Shown in pieces: positions 1 through 7,787 of a stretch of 37,079 bases of DNA. Source of the stretch: Thalassobaculaceae bacterium (lineage in GTDB: Bacteria; Pseudomonadota; Alphaproteobacteria; Thalassobaculales; Thalassobaculaceae); the NCBI GenBank assembly GCA_029212785.1, contig JARGOG010000042.1, forward strand, positions 1 through 37,079, in the 5' to 3' direction. The translations under genes were made by a program, and so were the position numbers. Position 1 is the stretch's first letter. Each line of letters opens with the position of its first letter. The notes under the pieces were generated by a model that did not search any database, was not told the DNA's origin, and saw only the letters and a list, made by a program, of their open reading frames with translations.

Positions 1-3000
1 TACCGTCGCCACCCGTCAGCGTGTCGTTACCGTCGCCACCCGTCAGCGTGTCGTTGCCATCGCCACCCGTCAGCGTGTCGGCGAGATCGAAGGACACATC
101 GGTATGGATGCCGCCTTCGCCGTCGCTGCCGACCGAGACCACGGCCGTACCGGAAACCCCAGCGACACTGAAGGAAATGTCACCGACGCCATCACCGTCG
201 GTATCGACCGAGACAGTGGCGATTCCATCGGCGGTCTCGACCGAGAAATCCGAGGCGTCGAGCTGATAACCTTCCAGGCGAATGACGTCGCCATCGGCGT
301 ACTCGTCCACGAAGTCGCTGTCGCCGACCGAATAGGTGTCCGCGCCCTCGCCACCGACGAAGGTATCCGCACCGTCACCGCCGGACAGAAGATCGTCGCC
401 GGCGCCGCCGAACAGCCGGTCGGCCCCTTCGCCGCCGACCAGGGTGTCCCCGCCGTCGCCGCCGGAAAGCGTGTCGGCGCCGGCACCGCCGAACAGCGCA
501 TCGCCATCCGCGCCGCCGGACAACTGGTCGTTGCCGCCACCGCCGGAAAGCGTGTCGCTGCCCTCGCCGCCGACCAGGGTATCGGCGTCGTTGCCGCCAT
601 CGAGCAGATCGTCGCCGACACCGCCCGAAAGCAGATCCGCGCCGTCGCCGCCATAGACCGTATCCGCGCCCTCGCCGCCGGAGATCTCGTCGCCGCCGCG
701 GCCGCCGGACAGATCGTCGTCGCCGACGCCGCCGCGCAGCGTGTCGGCGCCATTGCCGCCGGAGAGCGTGTCGTCGCCCTCGCCGCCATCGAGAACGTCG
801 TTGCCGCTGCCGCCGCTCAGTTCGTCGCTGCCGACTCCGCCCGACAGGTCGTCATCGCCGTCACCGCCGGAGAGCGTGTCGTCGCCCTCGCCGCCGGAGA
901 GCAGGTCGTCCTGCTTACCACCGTAAAGCAGGTCGTTATCGACCCCACCCGAGAGCGTATCGTTGCCGCTGCCGCCGCTGAGCGTGTCGTCGCCCTCGTT
1001 GCCGAACAGCTGGTCCTCGCCGATCCCGCCTTCGATCGTGTCGTTGCCGGTACCGCCATAGACGGTGTCATTGCCCCAGCCGCCGCCAAGGAAATCGTCG
1101 CCCGCACCGCCGGACAGCAAGTCGTTGTTGTCCGGTGCGCCCGGAACGGCGTCCTCGTCGTCGTTCTCGCCGTCATCACCGGTGATCGTGTCGTTGCCGG
1201 CCCCACCGCTGAGGGTGTCGTTGCCGTCACCGCCGGAGACCTCGTCGCCACCGTCGCCACCGACCACCGTGTCGTTGCCGGACCCGCCCGAAATCGTGTC
1301 GCCGCCGGCGCCGCCCGTCAGGGTGTCGTCGCCATCGCCGCCCGTCAGCGTGTCGCCGCCATTCCCGCCCGTCAGCGTATCGGTGCCGTCGTCGCCGGTC
1401 AGCGTGTCGGTACCATCGCCGCCGGTCAGCGTGTCGTTACCAGAACCACCCGTGAGCGTGTCGTTACCGCCACCGCCGGTCAGCGTGTCGTTGCCGGACC
1501 CGCCGGTCAGGGTGTCGTCGCCACCGACCGTGTCGTCACCGGCGCCGCCGGACAGGGTGTCGTCGCCTACCGTGTCGTTGCCGGCACCGCCGGACAGGGT
1601 GTCGTCGCCGGACCCGCCCGAAAGGGTATCCGAACCATCGTCGTCGCCCGAACCGCCGCCGGAGCCAGGCCCGCCAGAGCCGCCGCCGCCCCCTGCGCCA
1701 CCGCCCGAACCACTGCCGGCACCCGCACCGCCGCCGGACTCACTGCCCGAACCACCATCGTCGTCGCCGCCGCCAGGGCCGCCGCCGGAACCACCACCGG
1801 ACCCGTCCCCGGAGCCAGAGCCGCTGTCGTCGCCGCCGGCACCCGTTCCGGAGCCGTCGCCATCGACCGTGTCTTCACCGCCGACGGTGTCATCATCCGT
1901 CACCTCCGGCGCATCGGTCTGGCCGAACCCGAACTGGGTATAGGGCGCGCCGTCGCCGTCGGTGCCGGTCGTGATGTCGCCGAGTTCGAAACTGCCGAGC
2001 AGGGTGAAGGTGGCGTCGACGGCGCCGTCCCCGTCGGTATCCACCTCGACCGTCGTGGTCGGGTTCGCGCCGGCGCTGCGGGTGATCGAAACCGCGTCGC
2101 TGTCGAAGGTGACACCGTTCATCCGGACGGCGTCGAAGCGATCGAAGTCCTCGATCACGTCGCCGTCGCCGGCCATGAATGTATCGGCACCGGCGCCACC
2201 GGCCAGGGTATCGCTGTCGGCGCCACCATCGACGACGTCGTCGCCGGCACCACCGGAGATCACATCGCGACCGATTCCGCCACTCAGCGTGTCGCTGCCG
2301 TCGCCACCGGAGAGCGTGTCGTCGCCGGCACCGCCCTCGGCCAGGTCGTCGCCCGCACCGCCGTCCAGGTAGTCATTGCCGGCACCGCCGACCAGGGTAT
2401 CGCTACCGGCGTCGCCATAGGCGGAATCCGCGCCGGCCCCGCCGGACAGCAGGTCCTCGCCCTCGCCGCCGTACAGAACGTCGCTGCCGGCCCCGCCGGA
2501 CAGCGTGTCGCTGCCGGCCGCACCGGACAGCGTATCACTGCTGCCCTGACCGACGATCAGATCGTCGCCTTCGGCCCCGGTCAGGTTGTCGGAGAAATCA
2601 TCGCCCGCAAGGGTCTGGCTCTCGCCGCCGGCGCCCGCATCGCCTTCCAGGGTGTCGTCGCCCGCGCCGCCCTCAAGCGTGTCATTGCCCGTGCCGCCGT
2701 CGAGACTGTCATTGCCCGCGCCGCCGGACAGGGAGTCGGTGCCGCTGCCACCGGCGAGCGTATCGTCGCCGAGCCCGCCTTCGACCGTATCGTTGCCGGC
2801 ACCGCCGTCGAGACTGTCATTGCCCGCGCCGCCGGACACGACGTCATCGCCGTCATTGCCGTCAACGGTGTCGTCGCCGATGCCACCATCGACGGTGTCA
2901 TCGCCATCGCCACCCGCGACACTGTCGTTGCCGTCGCCACCGACGACCGTATCCGCGCCGGCACCGCCATCGACGGTATCGTCGCCCGAGCCGCCATCGA

Positions 3001-6000
3001 CCGCGTCGTTACCCGCGCCGCCGTCGACACTGTCATTGCCGGCACCACCGTCGACCGTGTCGTCGCCGCCGTCGCCGGCGACTGTGTCATCGCCCGCACC
3101 GCCATCGACGACGTCATTATCGCCGCCGCCGCCGATGCTGTCGTTGCCGTCGCCACCGGCCACCGTGTCATCACCGGCGCCGCCCGCAACGGTATCGTCG
3201 TCGGCGCCGCCATCGAGGCTGTCGTCACCGGCGCCGCCGTCGATCGTATCGTTGCCGGCCTCGCCGTCGACCGTGTCGTTGCCGCCGCCGCCCTCGATGA
3301 CATCCTCGTCATCGCCGCCGAGCACGCTGTCGTCTCCGGCGCCGCCGGACAGGGTGTCCGCGCCTTCAGCGCCGGACAGCGTATCGTTGCCATCACCGCC
3401 ATAGACAACGTCGGCTGCCGACTGCGCCGAGATCAGATCATCGCCGTCGCCGGCATAGATCGTATCGTTCTCAGGGGTGCCGATGAGCGTGTCGTCCGCA
3501 TCGGTGCCGAGCTCCGGATCAAAGGCATCGAGACTGATATCGACGCCACCGGCGCCGTTGTCGGTCACCGTCGGCGTCGTATACAGACCGTCGAGACGGA
3601 TCGTCGCATCGACGGTCCCGTCACCATCGGTGTCAAGGGTCAGCGTGCTGCCGGTCTCGTCGCGCTCCAGGCTGATCTCGAGGGTGTCGACACTGACACC
3701 GTCGACCGAGATCACATCGACCCCGGCTTCGAAATCGCTGATCACGTCGCCGTCGAGCTCTTCGGCGGTCCCGGCGAAGGTGTCCCCGCCCGCACCGCCG
3801 GCCAGGGTATCGGTCCCGGAGCCGCCGACGATCACATCGTCGCCGCCGTCGCCAAAGAGAGCGTCGTCACCGGCACCGCCGGACAACAGATCGTCGCCGG
3901 CGCTGCCGCTCAGGGTGTCATCACCCTCGCCGCCCTCAAGCGTGTCGTTGCCACCGCCGCCCTGAAGGAAATCGTCCCCGCCATTGCCCTGGATGCTGTC
4001 GTCGGCGCCCTCGCCGAAGAGGTGGTCGCTATCGGCGCCGCCGGTCAGCGAATCCTCGCTCTCGCCACCATATAAGGTATCGTCGCCGGCGCCGCCGTCG
4101 AGCGCGTCGCGGCCCTCGTTGCCGTAGAGCAGGTCGTTGTCGCTGCCGCCGCCGATCGTGTCGTCACCAGCCCCGCCATCAAGCGTGTCGGCCCCCTCCT
4201 CGCCCTGAAGGGAGTCGTTGCCGTCGCCGCCGTCGATCGTATCGGCCCCGCCGCCGCCCTGAAGAGTGTCGTCGCCGCCGCTGCCGGAGAGAGTGTCCTC
4301 CGCCGCGCCGCCGGACAGGGAATCGTCACCCTCGCCGCCGGTCACATCCAACGCGCCCTGCAGGCGGATGGTGAAGTCGGTCGAGGTCGTGCCATCGGGA
4401 CCGGTCGTGGTCACCGCATCCACGTCGTTGTAGTCGCCCTCGAGCGTGAAAGTGATGTCGGGGCTGCCGTCGCCGTCGGTATCGATCCGGACAGTGGTCG
4501 TGCTGCCGTCCACGCTGCGCACGACCTCGACCGCGCCGGCATCCAGGGAGACGCCTTCGACCCGCACGACATCGTCGTCGCCGAGGTCGGTGATGACGTC
4601 GCCGTCGCCCGCCACGAACACGTCACCGCCGGCGCCGCCGGTCAGCGTGTCCGCGCCGGCGCCACCGTCGAGCCGATCGCTGCCGGCACCACCGATGAGG
4701 ACGTCGTCGCCCGCGTCGCCTTCGAGCGTATCGGACCCGCCGCCACCCGCGAGCGTGTCATTGCCGCTACCGCCTTCGAGATAGTCACGGCCACTTCCGC
4801 CTTCGATGGAGTCGGCGCCACCGCCGGCGTCCAGGCGGATGCCCGGCCCGGACCACACCAGCGTGTCGGCGCCCGAAGTCAGTCCGGCCGGAGCGGCGAT
4901 CACCTGGCTGCGGTCGAGCACCGAGCCGTCGGCGAATTCGATGTTCTCGATGGTCCGGACCGTGTCGGTCCAATACTGCATCTCGACCATGTCGGAGATG
5001 TCGTCCCACGCCACCGCCTCGTCGGCGGCCGCGAGATACAGAGTCGATCCGTCGAGCCAGAGCGTGACGTCATCGGCATCGAGATCGTTGAGCTCCAACG
5101 TGTCGATGCCGCCGAAATTCAGGGTCGGCGATCCGATATGACCGAGCGGACTCCTGGTCTGATACCAGTATTCGTCGACGATGGTGTCGCGCCCGTCACC
5201 CGCGCCGAACTGGTAGACGTCGTTGCCGCCCCCGGCCCGCAGGTAGTCGTTCCCGGCCCCACCGACCAGCGTGTCGTTGCCGGCGCCCTCACCTATACTA
5301 GCGCCGCGGATGCCGCCGCTGCCGAGCAGGGTGTCATCGCCGGCGCCGCCCGACAACAGATCGTCGCCGCTGCCGCCGTCGATCGTGTCATTGCCGTCGC
5401 CGCCGATCGCCGTATCGTTGCCGACACCGCCACGGATCGAGTCCGCGTCCGCGCCGCCGTCGATCAGGTCGGCGCCGGCGCCGCCATCCAGAAGGTCCGC
5501 GCCGGCTTCACCCGAAATCGTGTCGTCGGAAGCGCCGGCCGAAACCGTGTCGTCGCCCGCACCGGCCTCGTAGCCCAGAGGCGTCTCGGTCCAGCTGAGG
5601 CTTTCATCGCCGGAGGTCCCGCTCAGGTCCGCGGTGATCTCCGCGACCGACAGTTCGCTGCCGTCGGAGAATTCCAGCGTCTCGATGCGATAGTCGCTGT
5701 CGCGCCAGTTCTCGATCGTGATCTGGTCGGCGAGGTCGCCAAGCTCGTGCACGCCGTCGCGGACGCCGATGACGAGATCGTCGCCGACCACGTCGATCCA
5801 GAGATCGTCGCCGGTGATGCCCGGACCGAACACGATCCGGTCGGCGCCGCCGTCATGCACTTCGCCGTTGTCGACATGGCCGAGCCCGTTCTCCGGGATC
5901 AGCATGTACTGGTCGAAGATCGTGTCGTTGCCGTCCCCGAGATTGAACTCGTAGACGTCATTGCCGCCACCGCCGAGCAGCGTGTCGTCCCCGGTGCCGC

Positions 6001-6994
6001 CGGACAAGGTGTCGTGCCCGACCACCTCGTTCGTCGTCCCGGTCGCGGCCGAGCCATCGAGGACATCGTTGCCGGCACCGCCGGCCAACCGGTCGTCGCC
6101 CACGCCGCCGAGCAGGGAGTCGTCGCCGTCGCCGCCGTCGACGACGTCGTTGCCGGCGCCCGAGGACAGCGTATCCCGCCCCGCATCGCCGCCCACGCTG
6201 TCGGCGCCGGAGCCGGTGACCACCCGGTCGTCACCGTCGCCGCCGCCGACTTCGTTGTCGCCGCCACCGGCGTTCACGACATCATTGCCGGAGCCGCCGC
6301 CGATCGTGTCGCTGGCATCGGTGGAAACGATCGTGTCGTCGCCGCCGCCCGCATCGATGCCGATCGCCGAGCCTCCCCAGTCGACGGTTTCAGCCGCGTC
6401 GGAGCCTTCCAGATCGGTGACCAGGTCGGAGACCTGAATGATCGTGCCGTCCTCGAACTGGATCTGCTCGATCGCCCGCAGCGGATTGTCCGCATCGGTG
6501 ATCCGCAGGATGTCGCTCAGTCCGTAGAGGTCGGTATCGCCGTCGCGCAACCCGATGACCAGGTCGTCGCCGTCCAACGAGACCCACAGATCCTCGTAAG
6601 TAATGCCGGAACCGAACTTGATCGTGTCGATGCCGCCGTTCAGCTCGGTCGCATTCTTGACCGCACCGCCCACGGCCCGCTCGTGATAATAATAATAGTC
6701 CTGGATTTCGTCGTAGCCGTCGCCGCGCTCATAGAGATAGGTGTCGTTACCGCCACCGCCGCGCAACGTATCGGATCCGGACCCGCCCGAAAGCGTATCC
6801 TCCCCCGTCGGCTGATTGTAATCGAAGAGATTTCCGGCGGATCCGTCGATCAGGTCATCGCCGGCACCACCCAACAGAAGGTCCGCGCCTTCCCGTCCAT
6901 CGAGAAAGTCGTTTCCATCGCCTCCGAAGAGCGTGTCGTTGACGGCGCCCCCGAAGAGCGTGTCAGCAGAATTCGTACCGGTCAGATCGACCAT
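1..6994 (-). CDS. Giant RTX (hemolysin-type calcium-binding repeat) secreted protein, C-terminus off the window
   Basis: Read on the minus strand, this frame is open from ATG at 6994 to the left edge, about 2331 residues, with no stop codon noticed. It is dominated by GGxGxDxxx nonapeptides that bind calcium in a parallel beta-roll. It begins MVDLTGTNSADTLFGG, with no Sec signal, as expected for type I secretion with a C-terminal signal (that end is missing here). Three segments (about 6745-6420, 5950-5620 and 5215-4890) contain GDDLVIG-type and 'FxDGS' motifs of the haemolysin-type calcium-binding related domain (PF06594 type). Four non-RTX blocks each carry a DTDGDGxxD loop (separate entries). 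A Gly/Ser/Asp hinge lies at 1618-1862. The start is supported by a GGGGGGAG ribosome site. Role is inferred as a surface or extracellular adhesin, S-layer-like or matrix protein; no enzymatic domain was recognised. No type I exporter gene is in the window. Confidence 0.93.
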   Translation of the reverse strand, partial: MVDLTGTNSADTLFGGAVNDTLFGGDGNDFLDGREGADLLLGGAGDDLIDGSAGNLFDYNQPTGEDTLSGGSGSDTLRGGGGNDTYLYERGDGYDEIQDYYYYHERAVGGAVKNATELNGGIDTIKFGSGITYEDLWVSLDGDDLVIGLRDGDTDLYGLSDILRITDADNPLRAIEQIQFEDGTIIQVSDLVTDLEGSDAAETVDWGGSAIGIDAGGGDDTIVSTDASDTIGGGSGNDVVNAGGGDNEVGGGDGDDRVVTGSGADSVGGDAGRDTLSSGAGNDVVDGGDGDDSLLGGVGDDRLAGGAGNDVLDGSAATGTTNEVVGHDTLSGGTGDDTLLGGGGNDVYEFNLGDGNDTIFDQYMLIPENGLGHVDNGEVHDGGADRIVFGPGITGDDLWIDVVGDDLVIGVRDGVHELGDLADQITIENWRDSDYRIETLEFSDGSELSVAEITADLSGTSGDESLSWTETPLGYEAGAGDDTVSAGASDDTISGEAGADLLDGGAGADLIDGGADADSIRGGVGNDTAIGGDGNDTIDGGSGDDLLSGGAGDDTLLGSGGIRGASIGEGAGNDTLVGGAGNDYLRAGGGNDVYQFGAGDGRDTIVDEYWYQTRSPLGHIGSPTLNFGGIDTLELNDLDADDVTLWLDGSTLYLAAADEAVAWDDISDMVEMQYWTDTVRTIENIEFADGSVLDRSQVIAAPAGLTSGADTLVWSGPGIRLDAGGGADSIEGGSGRDYLEGGSGNDTLAGGGGSDTLEGDAGDDVLIGGAGSDRLDGGAGADTLTGGAGGDVFVAGDGDVITDLGDDDVVRVEGVSLDAGAVEVVRSVDGSTTTVRIDTDGDGSPDITFTLEGDYNDVDAVTTTGPDGTTSTDFTIRLQGALDVTGGEGDDSLSGGAAEDTLSGSGGDDTLQGGGGADTIDGGDGNDSLQGEEGADTLDGGAGDDTIGGGSDNDLLYGNEGRDALDGGAGDDTLYGGESEDSLTGGADSDHLFGEGADDSIQGNGGDDFLQGGGGNDTLEGGEGDDTLSGSAGDDLLSGGAGDDALFGDGGDDVIVGGSGTDTLAGGAGGDTFAGTAEELDGDVISDFEAGVDVISVDGVSVDTLEISLERDETGSTLTLDTDGDGTVDATIRLDGLYTTPTVTDNGAGGVDISLDAFDPELGTDADDTLIGTPENDTIYAGDGDDLISAQSAADVVYGGDGNDTLSGAEGADTLSGGAGDDSVLGGDDEDVIEGGGGNDTVDGEAGNDTIDGGAGDDSLDGGADDDTVAGGAGDDTVAGGDGNDSIGGGGDNDVVDGGAGDDTVAGDGGDDTVDGGAGNDSVDGGAGNDAVDGGSGDDTVDGGAGADTVVGGDGNDSVAGGDGDDTVDGGIGDDTVDGNDGDDVVSGGAGNDSLDGGAGNDTVEGGLGDDTLAGGSGTDSLSGGAGNDSLDGGTGNDTLEGGAGDDTLEGDAGAGGESQTLAGDDFSDNLTGAEGDDLIVGQGSSDTLSGAAGSDTLSGGAGSDVLYGGEGEDLLSGGAGADSAYGDAGSDTLVGGAGNDYLDGGAGDDLAEGGAGDDTLSGGDGSDTLSGGIGRDVISGGAGDDVVDGGADSDTLAGGAGADTFMAGDGDVIEDFDRFDAVRMNGVTFDSDAVSITRSAGANPTTTVEVDTDGDGAVDATFTLLGSFELGDITTGTDGDGAPYTQFGFGQTDAPEVTDDDTVGGEDTVDGDGSGTGAGGDDSGSGSGDGSGGGSGGGPGGGDDDGGSGSESGGGAGAGSGSGGGAGGGGGSGGPGSGGGSGDDDGSDTLSGGSGDDTLSGGAGNDTVGDDTLSGGAGDDTVGGDDTLTGGSGNDTLTGGGGNDTLTGGSGNDTLTGGDGTDTLTGDDGTDTLTGGNGGDTLTGGDGDDTLTGGAGGDTISGGSGNDTVVGGDGGDEVSGGDGNDTLSGGAGNDTITGDDGENDDEDAVPGAPDNNDLLSGGAGDDFLGGGWGNDTVYGGTGNDTIEGGIGEDQLFGNEGDDTLSGGSGNDTLSGGVDNDLLYGGKQDDLLSGGEGDDTLSGGDGDDDLSGGVGSDELSGGSGNDVLDGGEGDDTLSGGNGADTLRGGVGDDDLSGGRGGDEISGGEGADTVYGGDGADLLSGGVGDDLLDGGNDADTLVGGEGSDTLSGGGGNDQLSGGADGDALFGGAGADTLSGGDGGDTLVGGEGADRLFGGAGDDLLSGGDGADTFVGGEGADTYSVGDSDFVDEYADGDVIRLEGYQLDASDFSVETADGIATVSVDTDGDGVGDISFSVAGVSGTAVVSVGSDGEGGIHTDVSFDLADTLTGGDGNDTLTGGDGNDTLTGGDG
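78..335 (-). other. RTX protein insert block 4 with DTDGDG calcium loop
   Basis: A non-RTX stretch with DGDVIRLEGYQLDASDF and DTDGDGVGD (about 182-210). It ends DVSFDLAD and returns to TLTGGDGND repeats that run off the left edge. Confidence 0.65.
1318..1525 (-). repeat. Homogenised RTX units of the TLTGGxGxD subtype
   Basis: Consecutive 27-base units encode near-identical TLTGG(S/D/G)G(N/D/T)D nonapeptides. The same subtype reappears at the left edge (1-80), where the DNA units are almost identical to one another. This looks like recent tandem duplication. Confidence 0.7.
1618..1862 (-). repeat. Gly/Ser/Asp-rich low-complexity hinge inside the RTX protein
   Basis: About 80 residues made almost only of G, S and D with a few A, P, E and T. 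There are no GGxGxDxxx units. It separates two RTX arrays and probably forms a flexible, acidic linker. Confidence 0.75.
1905..2176 (-). other. RTX protein insert block 3 with DTDGDG calcium loop
   Basis: A non-RTX stretch with GDVIEDFDRFDAVRMNGV and DTDGDGAVD (near 2013-2042). It is followed, in protein order, by the Gly/Ser/Asp-rich hinge, so it ends the first half of the visible protein. Confidence 0.65.
2690..3290 (-). repeat. Homogenised RTX units of the TVDGGAGND subtype
   Basis: A run of nonapeptides with the core (T/S)(V/L)DGGAG(N/D)D, distinct from the LSGG and LTGG subtypes elsewhere in the protein. Subtypes cluster by region rather than mixing, as expected of local duplication. 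Confidence 0.65.
3484..3785 (-). other. RTX protein insert block 2 with DTDGDG calcium loop
   Basis: A non-RTX stretch starting near GDVISDFEAGVDVISVDGV, with DTDGDGTVD at about 3610-3636, then a beta segment. Architecture matches the blocks at 4345-4620, 1905-2176 and 78-335. Confidence 0.65.
4345..4620 (-). other. RTX protein insert block 1 with DTDGDG calcium loop
   Basis: A non-RTX stretch beginning GDVITDLGDDDVVRVEGV and carrying DTDGDGSPD (about 4457-4485). It has the same order of elements as the other three blocks: a GDxI..D lead, a VxGVxxD strand, an alternating beta segment, the DxDGDGxxD loop, and a closing beta strand. RTX repeats resume on both sides. Confidence 0.65.
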
Positions 6995-7004
6995 GGGCAG
7001 GTTT

Positions 7005-7012
7005 CTCCCCCC
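7005..7012 (-). promoter_or_regulatory. Ribosome binding site of the RTX gene
   Basis: GGGGGGAG on the minus strand, 10 bases before the ATG at 6994. It is the feature that fixes the start, because the antisense frames here are also long and open. Confidence 0.6.
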
Positions 7013-7051
7013 TGGAATGCGCAATCTATCCCCTGGACACTGACATCGCAA

Positions 7052-7080
7052 ATTTTATGCAAATCCGGAGTACCTGAGAA
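7052..7080 (-). promoter_or_regulatory. Candidate sigma70-type promoter of the RTX gene
   Basis: On the minus strand TTCTCA (7080-7075) and TAAAAT (7057-7052) are separated by exactly 17 bases. They match the -35 and -10 consensus at 4/6 and 5/6. Transcription would start near 7045, giving a leader of about 50 bases before the ATG at 6994. Inference from consensus only. Confidence 0.4.
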
Positions 7081-7087
7081 GTTCGCA

Positions 7088-7106
7088 AGAATTGTTGAAG
7101 AATTCT
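7088..7106. promoter_or_regulatory. Inverted repeat AGAATT-N7-AATTCT upstream of the RTX promoter
   Basis: A perfect 6-base dyad lies immediately upstream of the predicted -35 of the RTX gene and about 95 bases upstream of gmhA. It could be an operator for either divergent gene. Seen directly; function is a guess. Confidence 0.3.
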
Positions 7107-7199
7107 CCGGCCCTTGGCATGAGGTCGCCAACGGGTTACATCCTGGGCCGCCGCGGGCCCGGTCGGGCCCGGCCCAGTCGCGCGGAGCCGAGGCGCCAG

Positions 7200-7787
7200 A
7201 TGACCGCCAAGTCCTTGCTACGAAAAGACTTCGAAGAACACCGCGCCGTGGTCGGCGCAACCGAATCCGCCGTGGAATCGGCGTTCGAAACTCTGGTCGA
7301 CGCCTGCACGAAATCCGTCGCGGCGGGGGGCAAGATCCTGTTTTTCGGGAACGGGGGGAGCGCGGCAGACGCCCAGCACCTCTCCACAGAGTTGGTCGTG
7401 CGCTACGTCAAGGACCGGGCAGCGATTGCCGCTCTGGCACTTACGACCGACACTTCCGCCCTCACCGCCGCCGGCAACGACATGGGATTCGACCAGGTGT
7501 TCGCCCGCCAGATCGAAGCACTCGGTCGGCCCGGTGACGTCGCGATCGGGCTCAGCACGTCGGGAAAGTCCTCGAACGTCCTCAAGGGTCTGGCAGAGGC
7601 GAAGGCACGCGGTCTGACGGTCGTGGCATTTGTCGGGACGCATCGGGAGACCGTCGGACAGATCGCCGATATCGTGATCTCCGTACCGTCCTCCACGACC
7701 AACCGGATCCAGGAGATGCACCTGTTGATCGGTCACGCCCTGTGCGGCGCGCTGGAACGCGGCCTCGGCCTGGTCGACGATCGATGA
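7200..7787 (+). CDS. gmhA: Phosphoheptose isomerase GmhA (SIS domain)
   Basis: A 195-residue protein of the usual GmhA length. It converts sedoheptulose 7-phosphate to D-glycero-D-manno-heptose 7-phosphate, the first step of ADP-heptose synthesis for LPS core; cytoplasmic. The SIS fold is visible as FFGNGGSAADAQHLSTEL (about residues 48-65), LTTDTSALTAAGND, and LSTSGKSSNVLKGL. The C-terminal helix has the EMHLLIGHALCG motif that supplies metal or active-site residues. The ATG at 7200 follows GAGG by six bases; an upstream in-frame ATG at 7092 would add 36 Arg/Pro-rich residues unlike the family. The stop overlaps the hldE start by four bases, implying translational coupling. Confidence 0.9.
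   Translation: MTAKSLLRKDFEEHRAVVGATESAVESAFETLVDACTKSVAAGGKILFFGNGGSAADAQHLSTELVVRYVKDRAAIAALALTTDTSALTAAGNDMGFDQVFARQIEALGRPGDVAIGLSTSGKSSNVLKGLAEAKARGLTVVAFVGTHRETVGQIADIVISVPSSTTNRIQEMHLLIGHALCGALERGLGLVDDR

Noticed and set aside
104-4075. Plus-strand open frame of 1323 codons across the RTX region
   Set aside because: It is in register antisense to the GGxGxD codons, whose complements contain almost no stop codons. Its Ala/Val/Arg repeats and lack of ribosome site or domains mark it as a shadow of the RTX gene.
1-6994. Tandem repeats as a CRISPR array or satellite DNA
   Set aside because: The 27-base period is coding, keeps the GGxGxDxxx frame on the minus strand and has no unique spacers.
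7092-7199. Upstream extension of gmhA from ATG 7092
   Set aside because: Adds 36 Arg/Pro-rich residues not seen in the family. The ATG at 7200 has a ribosome site and gives the normal length.
5138-7537. Plus-strand open frame of 799 codons running past the RTX gene into gmhA
   Set aside because: Same antisense artefact, then out of frame with gmhA. No domain is recognisable.
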